Below are positions 37,901 to 50,400 of a stretch of 64,000 nt of DNA, piece after piece. The notes under the pieces were generated by a model. The model saw nothing but the letters and a program-made list of their open reading frames with translations, had not been told where the DNA came from and made no database searches. Numbering within the stretch: position 1 is the stretch's first letter; every line of letters starts with the position of its first letter. Origin of the DNA: Sophora flavescens (taxonomy: Eukaryota > Streptophyta > Magnoliopsida > Fabales > Fabaceae); contig JAUPTC010000015.1 in the NCBI GenBank assembly GCA_030762895.1, positions 2,956,395-3,020,394 of the forward strand. Direction: 5' to 3'. The translations under genes were made by a program, and so were the position numbers.

Positions 37901-40900
37901 TAGGGTTTCGATTTAAAATTAGGGTTTCTGGTCAAAATTAGGGTTCTAGGTCATATTTAGGGTCAAAATTAGGGTTTAGGGTTTAAAATAAGGTTGAGTT
38001 TAAAATATGGTATGGGTAAAAAATACGGTTAAAATTAGGGTTTCCGTCAAAATTACGGCTTTGGGTTAAGATTAGAGTTTTGGGTCAAAATTATTGTTTT
38101 TGTTCTAGATTAGGGTTTTGAGTTAAAAATAGGGTTTTGGGTAAAAAAATAAGGTTAGAATTCGGGTGTTGGGTTAAAATTAGGTTTCCGGTCAAACTTT
38201 GGGTTTTGGGTCAAAATTAGGGTTTAGGGTTTGTAATTTGGTTTTGAGTTTTAAATATTGGGTCAAAATAGGGTCAAAATAAGGGCTTTGGAAAAAATTT
38301 TGGGTTTTGGGTCCAAATTGGGGTTTTGGGTCAAAAGTTGGCTTTTGGATCCAAATTAGGGTTTTTGGTCAAAGTTAGGGTTTAGGGTTTAAATTTGGGT
38401 TTTGAGTTTAAAATAGGGTTTTGGGTCAAAATAGGGATAGAGTTAGGGTTTCGGTCAATATTAGGGTTCTAGGTCGATTTAGGGTTTAGGGTTTGAAATA
38501 GGGTTTTGAGTTTCAAATAGGGTTTTGGGTCAAAATAGGGTTAGAATCAGTGTTCTGGGTCAAAATTAGGGCTTTGGGTTAAAATTAGGGTTTTGGGTTA
38601 AAATTCGGGTTTATGATCAAAATTAGGGTTTAGGGTTTGAAATAGGGTTTTGGCTCAAAATTAGGTCTTTGGGGTTAAAATTTGGGTTTTGGGTCATAAT
38701 TTGGGTTTAGGGTTTGAATTAGGGTTTTGAGTTAAAAATAAGGTTAGAATTAGGGTTTAGGATTTGAAATAGGGTTCAGGGTTTGAAATAGGGTTTTGAG
38801 ATAAAAATTGGGTTTCAATTTAAAATTACGGTTTCGTGTCAAAATTAGGGCTTTGGGTTAAAATTAGGGTTTTGTGACAAAATTATGGTTTTTGTTGTAG
38901 ATTAGGGTTTTGGGTCAAAAATAAGGTTAGAATTAGGGTTTTGGGTCAAAATTTAGGGTTTCGGGGTCAAATTTAGTGTTTAGGGTCAAAATTAGGGATT
39001 AGGGTTCGATTAGGGTTTTGTGACAAAATTAGGGTTCTGGGTCAAATTTAGGGTTTAGGGTCCAAATTAGGGTTTTGGGGTTAAAATTAGGGTTTTGGAT
39101 CAAAATTAGGTTTTTGGGTCAAATTTTGGGTTTAGGATCAAAATTAGGGTTTAGGGTTTGAATTAGGGTTTTGAGTTAAAAATATGGTTTTGGGTAAAAA
39201 TAAATAAGGTTAGAAATAGGGTTTTGGGTTAAAATTAGGGTTTCGGGTCAAAATTAGAGATTTGGGTTAAAATTAGGGTTTTGGGTGAAATTTTGGGTTT
39301 AGGAACAAAATTAGGGTTTAGGGTTTGAATTAGGGTTTTGAGTTTAAGATAGGGTTTAGGGTCAAAATTAGGGCTTTGGGGGTTAAAATTTGTGTTTTGG
39401 GTTTTCGGGTCAAAATTAGGTTTTCTGGTCGAACTTTGGGTTTAGGGTCAAAATTAGGGTTTAGGGTTTGAAATTGGGTGTTGAGTTTTAAATATTGGGA
39501 CAAAATAGGGTCAAAATAAGGGCTTTTGGTAAAATTTTAGGTTTTGGGTCCAAATTGGGGTTTTTGGTGAAAAGTTGGGTTTTGGGTCCAAATTAGGGTT
39601 TAGGGTTTGAATTTGGGTTTTGAGTTAAAAATAGGGTTAGAATTAGGGTTTTGGTTTAAAATTAGGGTTTCGGGTCAAAATTAGGGTTCTAGGTCAGATT
39701 TAGGATTTATGGTCAAAATTAGGGTTTAGGGTTTGAAATTGGGTTTTGAGTTTAAATTGGGGTTTTGGGTCAAAAATAGGGTTATAATTAGGATTGTGGG
39801 TCAACATTAGGGCTTTGGGATAAAATTAGGATTTTGGGTTAAAATTCGGGTTTATGATCAAAATTAGGGTTTAGAGTTTGAATTAGGGTTTTGCGTTTAA
39901 AATAGGGTTTTGGGTCAAAATTAGGGCTTTGGGGTTAAAATTTGGGTATTGGGTCAAAATTTGGGTTTTGGGTCAAAATTTGGTTTTTGGGTTTGAATTA
40001 GGGTTTTGAGTTAAAAATTAGGTTAGAATTAGGGTTTAGGGTTTGAAATAGGGTTCAGGGTTTGAAATAGGGGTTTCGATTTAAAATTAGGGTTTCGATT
40101 CAAAATTAGGGTTTCTGGTCAAAATTAGGGTTCTTGGTCATATTTAGGGTCAAAATTAGGGTTTAGGGTTTAAAATAAGGTTGAGTTTAAAATATGGTAT
40201 GGGTAAAAAATACGGTTAAAATTAGGGTTTCCGTCAAAATTACGGCTTTGGGTTAAGATTAGAGTTTTGGGTCAAAATTATTGTTTTTGTTCTAGATTAG
40301 GGTTTTGAGTTAAAAATAGGGTTTTGGGTAAAAAAATAAGGTTAGAATTCGGGTGTTGGGTTAAAATTAGGTTTCCGGTCAAACTTTGGGTTTTGGGTCA
40401 AAATTAGGGTTTAGGGTTTGTAATTTGGTTTTGAGTTTTAAATATTGGGTCAAAATAGGGTCAAAATAAGGGCTTTGGAAAAAAATTTGGGTTTTGGGTC
40501 CAAATTGGGGTTTTGGGTCAAAAGTTGGCTTTTGGATCCAAATTATGGTTTTGGGTCAAAGTTAGGGTTTAGGGTTTAAATTTGGGTTTTGAGTTTAAAA
40601 TAGGGTTTTGGGTCAAAATAGGGATAGAGTTAGGGTTTCGGGTCAATATTAGGGTTCTAGGTCAGATTTAGGGTTTAGGGTTTGAAATAGGGTTTTGAGT
40701 TTCAAATAGGGTTTTGGGTCAAAATAGGGTTAGAATCAGTGTTCTGGGTCAAAATTAGGGCTTTGGGTTAAAATTAGGGTTTTGGGTTAAAATTCGGGTT
40801 TATGATCAAAATTAGGGTTTAGGGTTTGAAATAGGGTTTTGGCTCAAAATTAGGTCTTTGGGGTTAAAATTTGGGTTTTGGGTCATAATTTGGGTTTGGG

Positions 40901-41580
40901 GTTTGAATTAGGGTTTTGAGTTAAAAATAAGGTTAGAATTAGGGTTTAGGATTTGAAATAGGGTTCAGGGTTTGAAATAGGGTTTTGAGATAAAAATTGG
41001 GTTTCAATTTAAAATTACGGTTTCGTGTCAAAATTAGGGCTTTGGGTTAAAATTAGGGCTTTGTGACAAAATTATGGTTTTTGTTGTAGATTAGGGTTTT
41101 GGGTCAAAAATAAGGTTAGAATTAGGGTTTTGGGTCAAAATTTAGGGTTTCGGGGTCAAATTTAGTGTTTAGGGTCAAAATTAGGGATTAGGGTTCGATT
41201 AGGGTTTTGTGACAAAATTAGGGTTCTGGGTCAAATTTAGGGTTTAGGGTCCAAATTAGGGTTTTGGGGTTAAAATTAGGGTTTTGGATCAAAATTAGGT
41301 TTTTGGGTCAAATTTTGGGTTTAGGATCAAAATTAGGGTTTAGGGTTTGAATTAGGGTTTTGAGTTAAAAATATGGTTTTGGGTAAAAAAAAATAAGGTT
41401 AGAAATAGGGTTTTGGGTTAAAATTAGGGTTTCGGGTCAAAATTAGAGATTTGGGTTAAAATTAGGGTTTTGGGTGAAATTTTGGGTTTAGGAACAAAAT
41501 TAGGGTTTAGGGTTTGAATTAGGGTTTTGAGTTTAAGATAGGGTTTAGGGTCAAAATTAGGGCTTTGGGGGTTAAAATTT

Positions 41581-41921
41581 GTGTTTTGGGTTTTCGGGTC
41601 AAAATTAGGTTTTCTGGTCGAACTTTGGGTTTAGGGTCAAAATTAGGGTTTAGGGTTTGAAATTGGGTGTTGAGTTTTAAATATTGGGACAAAATAGGGT
41701 CAAAATAAGGGCTTTTGGTAAAATTTTAGGTTTTGGGTCCAAATTGGGGTTTTTGGTGAAAAGTTGGGTTTTGGGTCCAAATTAGGGTTTTTGGTCAAAA
41801 TTAGGGTTTAGGGTTTGAATTTGGGTTTTGAGTTAAAAATAGGGTTAGAATTAGGGTTTTGGTTTAAAATTAGGGTTTCGGGTCAAAATTAGGGTTCTAG
41901 GTCAGATTTAGGATTTATGGT
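41581..41921 (+). repeat. Truncated 20th HOR unit, edge of the 2.19-kb array
   Basis: This is a normal unit start of about 340 bp. At GGATTTATGGTC the sequence jumps from the half-A context to the half-B context (AGATTTAGGGTTTAGGGTTTG, then GAGTTTCAAATAGGG), which lies about 0.95 kb further along an ordinary unit. Sequence stays close to the HOR standard until about 42.1-42.2 kb and then diverges, so this is effectively the array boundary. Confidence 0.8.
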
Positions 41922-44900
41922 CAGATTTAGGGTTTAGGGTTTGAAATAGGGTTTTGAGTTTCAAATAGGGTTTTGGGTCAAAATAGGGTTAGAATTAGTG
42001 TTCTGGGTCAAAATTAGGGCTTTGGGTTAAAATTAGGGTTTTGGGTTAAAATTCGGGTTTATGATCAAAATTAGGGTTTAGGGTTTGAAATAGGGTTTTG
42101 GCTCAAAATTAGGGTTTTGGGGTTAAAATTTGGGTTTTGGGTCATAATTTGGGTTTAGGGTTTGAATTAGGGTTTTGAGTTAAAAATAAGGTTAGAATTA
42201 GGGTTCAGGTTTTGAAATAGGGTTCATGGTTTGAAATAGGGTTTTGGGATAAAAATTGGGTTTCGATTTAAAATTAGGGTTTTGGTTTAAAATTAGGGTT
42301 TCAGGTCAATATTAGGGTTCCAGGTCAGATTTAGGGTTTATGGTCAAAATTAGGCTTTAGGGTTTAAAATTGGGTTTTGAGTTTAAATTGGGGTTTGGGT
42401 CAAAAATAGGGATAGAATTAGGATTGTGGGTCAACATTAGGGCTTTGGGTTAAAATTAGGGTTTTGGGTTAAAATTCGGGTTTATGATCAAAATTAGGGT
42501 TTAGAGTTTGAATTTTTGGTTTCGCGTCAAAATTAGGGTTCCTGGTCATATTTAGGGTCAAAATAAGGGTTTAGGGTTTGAAATAAGGTTGAGTTTAAAA
42601 TAGGGTTTTGGTAAAAAATAGGGTTAAAATTTCAGTTTCGGGTCAAAATTAGGGTTTTGGGTAAAATTAAGGTTTTGGGTCAAAATTATGGTTTTTGTTG
42701 TAGATTAGGGTTTTGGGTCAAAAATAAGGTTAGAATTAGGGTTTTGGGTCAAAATGAAGGGTTTCGAGGTCAAATTTAGTGTTTAGGGTCAAAATTAGGG
42801 ATTATGGTTCGATTAGGGTTTTGTGACAAAATTAGGGTTCTGGGTCAAATTTAGGGTTTAGGGTCCAAATTAGGGTTTTGGATCAAAATTAGGTTTTTGG
42901 GTCAAATTTTGGGTTTAGGATAAAAATTAGGGTTTAGGGTTTGAATTAGGGTTTTGAGTTAAAAATAGGGTTTTGGGAAAAAAAATAAGGTTAGAATTAG
43001 GGTTTGGGTTAAAATTAGGGTTTCGAGTCAAAATTAGAGATTTGGGTTAAAATTAGGGTTTTGGGTGAAAATTTGGGTTTAGGAACAAAATTTGGGTTTA
43101 GGGTTTGAATTAGGGTTTTGAGTTTAAGATAGGGTTTATGGTTAAAATTAGGGCTTTGGGGGTTAAAATTTGGGTTTTGGGGTCAACATTAGGTTTTTGG
43201 GTCGAACTTTGGGTTTAGGGTCAAAATTAGGGTTTAGGGTTTTAAATATTGGGTCAAAATAGGGTCAAAATAAGGGCTTTGGGTAAAATTTTAGGTTTTG
43301 GGCCCAAATTGGGGTTTTGGGTTAAAAGTTGGGGTTTGGGTCCAAATTAGGGTTTTTGGTCAAAATAAGGGTTTAGGGTTTGAATTTGGGTCTTGAGTTA
43401 AAAATAGGGTTAGAATTAGGGTTTTGGTTTAGAATTAGGGTTTCGGGTCAAAATTAGGGTTCTAGGTCAGATTTAGGGTTTATGGTCAAAATTAGGGTTT
43501 AGGGTTTGAAATCTGGTTTTCAGTTTAAATTGGGGTTTATGATTAAAATTAGGGTTTAGGGTTTGAATTAGGGTTTTCCGTTTAAAATAGGGTTTTGGGT
43601 CAAAATTAGGGCTTTGGGGTTAAAATTTGGGTTTTGGGTCAAAATTTGGGTTTTGGGTCAAAATTTGGGTTTTGGGTTTGAATTAGGGTTTTGACTTAAA
43701 AATTACGTTAGAATTAGGGTTCAGGGTTTGAAATAGGGTTTCGAGATAAAAATAGGGTTTCAATTTAAAATTAGGGTTTCGGGTCAAAATTAGGGTTGTT
43801 GGTCATATTTATGGTTAAAATTAGGGTTAAGGGTTTAAAATAAGGTTGAGTTTAAAATATGGTTTGGGTAAAAAATAGGGTTAAAATTAGGGTTTCCATC
43901 AAAATTAGGGCTTTGGGTTAAAATTAGGGTTTTGGGTCAAAATTATTGTTTTTGTTCTAGATTAGGGTTTTGAATTAAAAATAGGGTTTTGGGTAAAAAA
44001 AATAAGGTTAGAATTAGGGTTTTGGTTTAAAATTAGGTTTCGGGTCAAACTTTGGGTTTAGGGTCAAAATTAGGGTTTAGGGTTTGAAATTTGGTTTTGA
44101 GTTTTAAATATTGGGTCAAAATAGGGTCAAAATAAGGGCTCTGGATAAAATTTTCGGTTTTGGGTACAAATTGGGGTTTTGGGTCAAAATTTGGGTTTTG
44201 GATCCAAATTAGGGTTTTTGGTCAAAATTAGGGTTTAGGGTTTAAATTTGGGTTTTGAGTTTAAAATAGGGTTTTGGGTCAAAAATAGGGATAGAATTGG
44301 GGTTTTGGTTTGAAATTAGGGTTTCGGGTCAACATTAGGGTTCTAGGTCAAAATTAGGGTTTAGGTTTTGAAGTAGGGTTCAGGGTTTGAAATAGGGTTT
44401 TGAGATAAAAATTGGGTTTCGATTAAAAATTAGGGTTTCGGGTCAAAATTAGGGTTCCTGGTCATATTTTGGGTCAAAATTAGGGTTTAGGGTTTGAAAT
44501 AAGGTTGAGTTTAAAATAGGGTTTGGGTAAAAAATAGGGTTAAAATTACGGTTTCGGGTCAAAATTAGGGCTTTGGGTTAAAATTAGGGTTTTCGGTCAA
44601 AATTTATGGTTTCGGGGTCAAATTTAGTGTTTAGGGTCAAAATTAGGGATTAGGGTTCGATTAGGGTTTTGTGACAAAATTAGTGTTCTGGGTCAAATTT
44701 AGGGTTTAGGGTCCAAATTAGGGTTTTGGATCAAAATTAGGTTTTTGGGTCAAATTTTGGGTTTAGGAACAAAATTAGGGTTTAGGGTTTGAATTAGGGT
44801 TTTGAGTTAAAAATAGGGTTTTGGGTAAAAAAATAAGGTTAGAATTAGGGTTTGGGTTAAAATTAGTGTTTCGGGTCAAAATTAGAGATTTGGGTTAAAA

Positions 44901-47400
44901 TTACGGTTTTGGGTGAAAACTTGGGTTTAGGAACAAAATTAGGGTTTAGGGTTTGAATTAGGGTTTTGAGTTTAAGATAGGGTTTAGGGTCAAAATTAGG
45001 GCTTTGGGGGTTAAAATTTGGGTTTTGGGTTTTCGGGTCAAAATTAGGTTTTTGGGTCGAACTTTGGGTTTATGGTCAAAATTAGGGTTTAGGGTTTGAT
45101 ATTGGGTTTTGGGTTTTGAGTTTTAAATATTGGGTCAAAATATGGTCAAAATAAGGGATTTGGGTAAAATTTCAGGTTTTGGGTCCAAATTGGGGTTTTG
45201 GGTCAAAAGTTGGGTTTTGGGTCCAAATTAGGGTTTTTGGTCAAAATTAGGATTTAGGGTTTGAATTTGGGTTCTGAGTTAAAAATAGGGTTAGAATTAG
45301 GGTTTTGGTTTAAAATTAGGGTTTCGGATCAAAATTAGGGTTCTCGGTCAGATTTAGGGTTTATGGTCAAAATTAGGGTTTAGGGTTTGAAATTGGGTTT
45401 TGAGTTTAAATTGGGGTTATGGGTCAAAAATAGGGTTAGAATCAGGACTGTGGGTCAACATTAGGGCTTTGGGTTAAAGTTAGGGTTTTGGGTTAAAATT
45501 CGGGTTTATGATCAAAATTAGGGTTTAGGGTTTGAATTAGGGTTATGCGTTTAAAATAGGGTTTTGGGTCAAAATTAGGGCTTTGGGGTTAAAATTTGGG
45601 TTTTGGGTCAAAATTTGGGTTTAGGGTTTGAATTAGGGTTTTGAGTTAAAAATTAGGTTAGAATTAGGGTTTAGGGTTTGAAATAGGGTTTTGAAATAAA
45701 AATAGGGTTTCGATTTTAAATTAGGGTTTCGGGTCAAAATTAGGGTTCTTGGTCATATTTAGGGTCAAAATTAGGGTTTAGGGTTTGAAATAAGGTTGAG
45801 TTTAAAATAGGGTTTAGGTAAAAAAATATGGTTAAAATTACGGTTTTGAGTCAAAATTAGGGCTTTGGGTTAAAATTAGGGTTTTGGGATAAAATTATGG
45901 TTTTTGTTGTAGATTAGGGTTTTGGGTCAAAAATAAGGTTAGAATTAGGGTTTTGGGTCAAAATTTAGGGTTTCGCGGTCAAATTTAGTGTTTATGGTCC
46001 AAATTTAGGGTTTAAGGGCCAAATTAGGGTTTTGGTTTAAAATTAGGGTTTTGGATCAAAATTAGGTTTTAGGGTCAAATTTTGGGTTTAGGATCAAAAT
46101 TAGGGTTTAGGGTTTGAATTAGGGTTTTGAGTTAAAAATAGGGTTTGGTGTAAAAAAAAATAAGGTTAGAATTAGGGTTTTGGGTGAAAATTAGGGTTTC
46201 GGGTCAAAATTAGAGATTTGGGTTAAAATTAGGGTTTTGGGTGAAAATTTGGGTTTAGGAACAAAATTAGGGTTTAGGGTTTGAATTAGGGTTTTGAGTT
46301 TAAGATAGGGTTTAGGGTCAAAATTAGGGCTTTGGGGGTTAAAACTTGGGTTTTGGGTTTTCGGGTCAAAATTAGGTTTTTGGGTCAAAATTTGGGTTTA
46401 GGGTCAAAATTAGGGTTTAGGGTTTGAAATTGGGTTTTGAGTTTTAAATATTGGGTCAAAATAGGGTCACAATATGGGCTTTTGGGTAAAATTTTAGGTT
46501 TTGGGTCCAAATTGGGGTTTTGGGTCCAAATTAGGGTTTTTGGTCAAAATTAGGCTTTAGGGTTTGAATTTGGGTTTTGAGTTAAAAATAAGGTTAGAAT
46601 TAGGGTTTTGGTTTAAAATTAGGGTTTCGGGTCAAAATTAGGGTTGTAGGTCAGATTTAGGGTTTATGGTCAAAATTAGGGTTTAGGGTTTGAAATTGGG
46701 TTTTGAGTTTAAATTGGGGTTTTGGTTCAAAAACAGGGTTAGAATCAGGATTGTGGGTCAACATTAGGCCTTTTGGTTTAAAATTAGGGTTTCGGGTCAA
46801 TATTAGGGTTCTAGGTCAGATTTAGGGTTTAGGGTTTGAAATAGGGTTTTGAGTTTAAAATAGGGTTTTTGGGTCAAAATAGGGTTAGAATCGGTGTTTT
46901 GGTTCAAAATTAGGGCTTTGGGTTAAAATTAGGGTTTTGGGTCAAAATTTGGGTTTATGATCAAAATTAGGGTTTAGGGTTTGAAATAGGGTTTTGGCTC
47001 AAAATTAGGTCTTTGGGGTTAAAATTTGGGTTTTGGGTCAAAATTTGGGTTTTGGGTCATAATTTGGGTTTAGGGTTTGCATTAGGGTTTTGAGTTAAAA
47101 ATAAGGATAGAATTAGGGTTTAGGTTTTGAAATAGGGTTCAGGGTTTGAAATAGGGTTTTGAGATAAAAATTGGGTTTCGATTCAAAATTAGGGTTTCGG
47201 GTCAAAATTAGTGTTCTTGGTCATATATAGGGTCAAAATTAGGGTTTAGGGTTTAAAATAGGGTGAGTTTAAAATATGGTTTGGGTAAAAAATAGGGTTA
47301 AAATTAGGGTTTCCGGTCAAAATTAGGGCATTGGGTTAAAATTAGGGTTTTGGGTCAAAATTATTGTTTTTGTTCTAGATTAGGGTTTTTTAGTTAAAAT
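41922..47400 (+). repeat. Irregular, diverged telomere-like satellite mosaic
   Basis: The monomer vocabulary and + strand polarity are the same as to the left, but there is no steady long period. The anchor GCTTTGGGGGTTAAAA occurs near 43,151, 45,001 and 46,330, spacings of about 1.85 and 1.33 kb. Segments of the half-A and half-B types follow each other in altered order. No coding sequence is visible. The minus strand can be read as short peptides rich in Thr, Gln, Asn, Pro and Lys, which simply reflect the repeat. Confidence 0.85.
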
Positions 47401-50400
47401 AGGGTTTTCGGTAAAAAAATAAAGTTAGAATTAGGGTTTTGGGTGAAAATTAGGGTTTCGGGTCAAACTTTGGGTTTAGGGTCAAAATTAGGGTTTAGGG
47501 TTGAAATTTGGTTGAGTTTTAAATATTGGGTCAAACTAGGGTCAAAATAAGGGCTTTGGATAAAATTTTGGGTTTTGGGTCCAAATTGGGGTTTTGGGTC
47601 AAAAGTTGGGTTTTGGATCCAAATTAGGGTTTTTGGTCAGAATTAGGGTTTTTGGTCAAAATTAGGGTTTAGGGTTTAAATTTGGGTTGAGTTTAAAATA
47701 TGGTTTTGGGTCAAAAATAGGGATAGAATTAGGGTTTTGGTTTAAAATTATGGTTTCAGGTCAATATTAGGGTCCTAGGTCAGATTTAGGGTTTAGGGTT
47801 TGAATTAGGGTTTTGAGTTTAAAATAGGGTTTTGGGTCAAAATAGGGTTAGAATCAGTTTTTTGGGTCAAAATTAGGGCTTCGGGTTAAAATTAGGGTTT
47901 TGGGTTAAAAATCGGGTTTATGATCAAAATTAGGGTTTTGGGTTTGAAATAGGGTTTTGGCTCAAAATTAGGTCTTTGGGGTTAAAATTTTGGTTTTGGG
48001 TCAAAATTTGGGTTTAGGGTTTGAATTAGGGTTTTGAGTTAAAATTAGAATTAGGGTTTAGGGTTTAAAATAAGGTTGAGTTTAAAATATGGCTTTGGTA
48101 AAAAATAGGGTTAAAATTAGGGTTCTGGTCAAAATTAGGGCTTTGGGTTAAAGTTAGGGTTTTGGGTCAAAATTATTGTTTTGTTCTAGATTAGGGTTTT
48201 TTAGTTAAAAATACGGTTTTGGGTAAAAAAAATAAGGTTAGAATTAGGGTTTTGGGTTAAAATTAGGGTTTCGGGTCGAACTTTGGGTTTAGGGTCAAAA
48301 TTATGGTTTAGGGTTTGAAATTTGGTTTTGAGTTTTAAATATTGGGTCAAAATAGAGGCTTTGGATAAAATTTTGGGTTTTGGGTCCAAATTGGGGTTTT
48401 GGGTCAAAAGTTGGGTTTTGGATCCAAATTAGGGTTTTTGGTCAAAATTAGGGTTTAGGGTATAAATTTGGGTTTTGAGTTTAAAATAGGGTTTTGGGTC
48501 AAAAATAGGGATAGAATTAGGGTTTTGGTTTAAAATTAGGGTTTCGGGTCAATATTAGGGTTCTTGGTCAGATTTAGGGTTTAGGGTTTGAAATAGGGTT
48601 TTGAGTTTAAAATAGGGTTTTGGGTCAAAATAGGGTTAGAATCAGTGTTTTGGGTCAAAATTAGGGCTTCGGGTTAAAATTAGGGTATTGGGTTAAAAAT
48701 CGGGTTTGTGATCAAAATTAGGGTTTAGGGTTTGAAATAGGGTTTTGGCTCAAAATTAGGTCTTTGGGGTTAAAATTTTGGTTTTAGGTCAAAATTTGGG
48801 TTTAGGGTTTGAATTAGGGTTTTGAGTTAAAATTAGAATTAGGGTTTAGGGTTTAAAACAAGGTTGAGTTTAAAATATGGCTTTGGTAAAAAATAGGGTT
48901 AAAATTAGGGTTCCGGTCAACATTAGGGCTTTGGGTTAAAGTTAGGGTTTTGGGTCAAAATTATTGTTTTGTTCTAGATTAGGGGTTTTTAGTTAAAAAT
49001 ACGGTTTTGGGTAAAAAAAATAAGGTTAGAATTATGGTTTTGGGTTAAAATTAGGGTTTCGGGTCGAACTTTGGGTTTAGGGTCAAAATTATGGTTTAGG
49101 GTTTGAAATTTGGTTTTGAGTTTTAAATATTGGGTCAAAATAGAGGCTTTGGATAAAATTTTGGGTTTTGGGTCCAAATTGGGGTTTTGGGTCAAAAGTT
49201 GGGTTTTGGATCCAAATTAGGGTTTTTGGTCAAAATTAGGGTTTAGGGTATAAATTTGGGTTTTGAGTTTAAAATAGGGTTTTGGGTCAAAAATAGGGAT
49301 AGAATTAGGGTTTTGGTTTAAAATTAGGGTTTCGGGTCAATATTTGGGTTCTTGGTCAGATTTAGGGTTTAGGGTTTGAAATAGGGTTTTGAGTTTAAAA
49401 TAGGGTTTTGGGTCAAAATAGGGTTAGAATCAGTTTTTTGGGTCAAAATTAGGGCTTCGGGTTAAAATTAGGGTTTTGGGTTAAAAATCGGGTTTATGAT
49501 CAAAATTAGGGTTTAGGGTTTGAAATAGGGTTTTGGCTCAAAATTAGGTCTTTGGGGTTAAAATTTGGGTTTTGGGTCAAAATTTGGGTTTAGGGTTTGA
49601 ATTAGGGTTTTGAGTTAAAATTAGAATTAGGGTTTAGGGTTTAAAATAAGGTTGAGTTTAAAATATGGCTTTGGTAAAAAATAGGGTTAAAATTAGGGTT
49701 CCGGTCAAAATTAGGGCTTTAGGTTAAAGTTAGGGTTTTGGGTCAAAATTATTGTTTTGTTCTAGATTAGGGTTTTTAGTTAAAAATACGGTTTTGGGTA
49801 AAAAAAATAAGGTTAGAATTAGGGTTTTGGGTTAAAATTAGGGTTTCGGGTCGAACTTTGGGTTTAGGGTCAAAATTATGGTTTAGGGTTTGAAATTTGG
49901 TTTTGAGTTTTAAATATTGGGTCAAAATAGAGGCTTTGGATAAAATTTTGGGTTTTGGGTCCAAATTGGGGTTTTGGGTCAAAAGTTGGGTTTTGGATCC
50001 AAATTAGGGTTTTTGGTCAAAATTAGGGTTTAGGGTATAAATTTGGGTTTTGAGTTTAAAATAGGGTTTTGGGTCAAAAATAGGGATAGAATTAGGGTTT
50101 TGGTTTAAAATTAGGGTTTCGGGTCAATATTAGGGTTCTTGGTCAGATTTAGGGTTTAGGGTTTGAAATAGGGTTTTGAGTTTAAAATAGGGTTTTGGGT
50201 CAAAATAGGGTTAGAATCAGTGTTTTGGGTCAAAATTAGGGCTTCGGGTTAAAATTAGGGTATTGGGTTAAAAATCGGGTTTGTGATCAAAATTAGGGTT
50301 TAGGGTTTGAAATAGGGTTTTGGCTCAAAATTAGGTCTTTGGGGTTAAAATTTTGGTTTTAGGTCAAAATTTGGGTTTAGGGTTTGAATTAGGGTTTTGA

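Larger units (their letters stand above)
1..41580 (+). repeat. Telomere-like satellite, 2.19-kb higher-order array (19 units)
   Basis: This is a tandem array of 19 head-to-tail units. Using the anchor GTGTTTTGGGTTTTCGGG (or its variant), units start at 1, 2187, 4374, 6547, 8727, about 10931, 13127, 15296, 17496, 19694, 21879, 24070, 26272, 28473, 30647, 32824, 34977, 37187 and 39392. Spacings range from 2153 to about 2210 and average about 2188. Each unit holds two diverged halves about 950 bp apart: GAGTTTTAAATATTGGG recurs at +92 and +1041, and GGTTCTAGGTCAGATTTAGG at about +313 and +1261. About 0.29 kb extra follows. The base layer is an imprecise monomer of 18-21 bp, roughly AAAATTAGGGTTTTGGGTC, containing the plant telomere heptamer in whole or part. 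No gene is visible. Order and period are read directly; a telomeric origin is inferred from the motif. Confidence 0.95.

Noticed and set aside
1..41580. CRISPR-like or gene-family tandem array
   Set aside because: The whole unit repeats, with no conserved repeat/variable spacer split, no cas-like genes and no open frame of useful length.
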